Assembly (NCBI RefSeq): GCF_002964665.1 | Contig: NZ_PQBZ01000013.1 | Coordinates: 372,001 to 436,000, forward strand | DNA length: 64,000 nucleotides | Direction: 5' to 3' | Source of the DNA: Pseudoalteromonas sp. T1lg23B | Lineage (GTDB): Bacteria > Pseudomonadota > Gammaproteobacteria > Enterobacterales > Alteromonadaceae | In this document: positions 62,367-64,000 of the stretch, in pieces | How the letters are laid out: every line of letters begins with the position of its first letter | Numbering within the stretch: position 1 is the stretch's first letter | Notes under the pieces: generated by a model | The model's database searches: none | Told to the model about the DNA's origin: nothing | The model's input: the letters and a program-made list of their open reading frames with translations, nothing else | Translations under genes and position numbers: made by a program

Positions 62367-64000
62367 TTAGCTGGCGGCCAGATAATTGCGGATAAGTTGC
62401 ATGAAAGGCGCACCGTATTTGCTGAGCTTAGTGAATCCCACTCCAGAGACCTTCAAAAACTCACTGTCAGTGGTCGGCATAAGTTGCGCCATCTCTGCCA
62501 AGGTTTTGTCATTAAAGACCACATAAGGCGGCACGTCATCTTCATCAGCCAGTTCTTTACGTAAACTGCGAAGTTTTGCGAACAGTTTTTTATCGTAGTT
62601 AAACTGTGCTAGTTTGTCCTGATAAACGTGTTTTGCTTGTAACCTTGGCTCTGCAAGTTGCAATGTGTACTCACCTTTTAAAACCGCTCTAGCGGCCTCG
62701 GTTAAGCGTAAGCTGGCCCCTTGCGTAATATCTTGCGCGAGCAGCCCATGGTGGATGAGTTGTCGCAAGACGCTGAGCCAAAACTCATTACTGTGTTGCT
62801 TACCAATACCATAGGTACTCAGTGCGTGATGTTGATTATCTCTAATACGGCTGGTATTGGCCCCTCTTAGTACGTCAACAATGTATCCTAGACCAAAGCG
62901 CTGCTCCGCTCTGTAAACGCATGACAGCGCTTGTTGAGCGACTAACGTTCCATCAAACCGTTTCGGCGGATTGAGACATATATCGCAGTTACCGCAAGGT
63001 TCACGCTGATATTCACTAAAGTAATTTAAGAGAATTTGTCTACGACAGGTTTGTGCTTCGGCAAAACTTGCCATGGCATTGAAACGCTGTTCTTCAACAC
63101 GACGTCTTTGCTCGTCTGTAATATCTTCGAAAAAGCGCTTTACTCGGCCAATATCTGCTGGGTCGAAATACATAATGGCTTCAGCAGCTAGACCGTCCCT
63201 ACCTGCGCGTCCTGTTTCTTGATAATAGGCTTCGATACTTTTTGGAATGTCGTAATGCAAAACAAAGCGCACATTTGGTTTGTTTATGCCCATGCCAAAC
63301 GCGACCGTGGCAACTACAATGTGAACATCATCTCGGGCAAATGCGGTTTGCACGAATTGACGCTGCTCATTGCTCATCCCAGCGTGGTACGCCGCTGCAT
63401 TAAAACCAGCATCAGCGAGCTTCTCAGCTACCTCATCGACCCTTTTTCTACTGGTGCAGTAGATGATGCCACTTTGACCTTTTTGAGTTTTCAGATAACG
63501 CATGAGCTGTGATAGTGGCTTAAACTTTTCTTCGATGGTGTAGCGAATATTTGGTCTATCAAAGCTGCCGGTGTGAATATAAGGTTGATTAAGTCCTAGT
63601 TGATGCACTATGTCTTTGCGTGTCGCAATATCCGCTGTGGCAGTCAGCGCCATCATAGGCACCGTAGGAAATTGTTGCTTTAATTCGCTCAGGCGGCAGT
63701 AGTGGGGCCTAAAGTCATGCCCCCAATGTGACACACAGTGTGCTTCATCAATCGCAAACAAACTGATATGTAGATTTCTCAAGCGCTCTTTGAATTCGTA
63801 TTGCAGCACTTTCTCTGGAGCAACATATAACAGTTTGATATCACCATGGTGTAGGCGTTGATAAATATCTTGTTGCTGCTCGAAGGTGAGGCTGTTATTG
63901 ATAAATTCTGCTTTGATTTCTAGCGCCTGAAGCTGAGCAACTTGATCTTGCATCAGTGAAATAAGTGGTGATATGACCACGGTTAGGCCCGGTAAGGTTA
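62367..64000 (-). CDS. recQ: ATP-dependent DNA helicase RecQ, N-terminus missing
   Basis: This 3'-5' DNA helicase of recombination repair continues beyond the right edge. In order, the visible motifs are LTVVISPLISLMQDQV (Ia), DEAHCVSHWGHDF (II), ALTATAD (III), GIIYCTSRKRVDEVAEKL (IV), and FGMGINKPNVRFVLHY with YYQETGRAGRDG (V, VI). They are followed by the zinc cysteines CRRQILL...CGNCDIC, an RQC domain and a C-terminal HRDC domain. About 545 residues are present of about 610. The frame is open through the last base; the missing part holds the start and the Walker A motif. Confidence 0.95.
   Translation of the reverse strand, partial: TLPGLTVVISPLISLMQDQVAQLQALEIKAEFINNSLTFEQQQDIYQRLHHGDIKLLYVAPEKVLQYEFKERLRNLHISLFAIDEAHCVSHWGHDFRPHYCRLSELKQQFPTVPMMALTATADIATRKDIVHQLGLNQPYIHTGSFDRPNIRYTIEEKFKPLSQLMRYLKTQKGQSGIIYCTSRKRVDEVAEKLADAGFNAAAYHAGMSNEQRQFVQTAFARDDVHIVVATVAFGMGINKPNVRFVLHYDIPKSIEAYYQETGRAGRDGLAAEAIMYFDPADIGRVKRFFEDITDEQRRRVEEQRFNAMASFAEAQTCRRQILLNYFSEYQREPCGNCDICLNPPKRFDGTLVAQQALSCVYRAEQRFGLGYIVDVLRGANTSRIRDNQHHALSTYGIGKQHSNEFWLSVLRQLIHHGLLAQDITQGASLRLTEAARAVLKGEYTLQLAEPRLQAKHVYQDKLAQFNYDKKLFAKLRSLRKELADEDDVPPYVVFNDKTLAEMAQLMPTTDSEFLKVSGVGFTKLSKYGAPFMQLIRNYLAAS

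Overview
The window reads as chromosomal DNA of a marine gammaproteobacterium of the Alteromonadales, most likely Pseudoalteromonas or a close relative. This is inferred from gene content and order: a PLP-type aspartate decarboxylase PanP, an isc operon in enterobacterial order but without iscX behind fdx, a DUF3630-like gene next to recQ, a GH109 enzyme that closely resembles Shewanella members as I remember them, subtilisins with C-terminal PPC domains, and many c-di-GMP proteins. No species call can be made without a database search. Most of the window is ordinary core genome. There are no insertion sequences, phage genes, rRNA or CRISPR arrays, and there is one tRNA.

Layout. 1-3.6 kb: end of mpl (murein recycling), ubiX, an ABC-2 exporter pair (yadGH) and a TrmB-like methyltransferase, tightly packed. 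3.5-8.6 kb: a membrane protein with degenerate GGDEF and EAL domains, panP, and a GAF-GGDEF diguanylate cyclase. 8.6-11.2 kb: a secreted esterase, then a small accessory patch with two unrecognised genes between REP/BIME-like palindromic repeats. 11.2-19.8 kb: gor, prlC, a receiver protein with unknown output, rsmJ, a chemoreceptor and an AlkB-like dioxygenase. 19.8-23 kb: a secreted protein of unknown function and a secreted subtilisin whose last PPC domain is put out of frame by an apparent one-base deletion. 23.3-27.1 kb: a YhiN-like flavoprotein, a divergent tautomerase/LysR pair, a repeat-rich spacer and two small hypothetical genes.

27.2-35.8 kb is a six-gene minus-strand metal-efflux operon: a Met/His/Cys-rich secreted protein, cusC, cusB (carrying a metal-binding N-terminus and two CusF-like domains, the second stripped of ligands), cusA, a PepSY membrane protein, and a PepSY protein fused to a [2Fe-2S] ferredoxin. 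The last two are the most unusual genes here. They suggest electron transfer across the membrane coupled to copper or silver export.

36-40.7 kb: an EAL-CBS-GGDEF protein, a periplasmic solute-binding protein, suhB and trmJ. 40.8-46.4 kb: iscR-iscS-iscU-iscA-hscB-hscA-fdx behind three IscR type-1-like boxes, with hairpins inside the operon and a strong terminator at the end. 46.4-47.7 kb: a MerR regulator with a CueR-like cysteine pair, divergent from a promoter with a 19-bp spacer and dyad that drives a small membrane ORF and a cupin. 48.3-53.9 kb: an aldehyde dehydrogenase, a nucleotidyltransferase, a NahK-like anomeric sugar kinase, a strong terminator, a Tat-exported GH109 enzyme and a lipoprotein. 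This is plausibly N-acetylhexosamine use or salvage. 53.9-55.6 kb: a thiamine-salvage-like trio (thiamine-binding-like protein, PnuC/PnuT transporter, kinase). 55.6-64 kb: a small HTH protein, tRNA-Arg(CCG), zntB-like, a RimB/RimK/M14 amidohydrolase operon, a minimal MscS channel, an Omp85-like outer-membrane protein, a DUF3630-like protein and recQ, which runs off the right edge.
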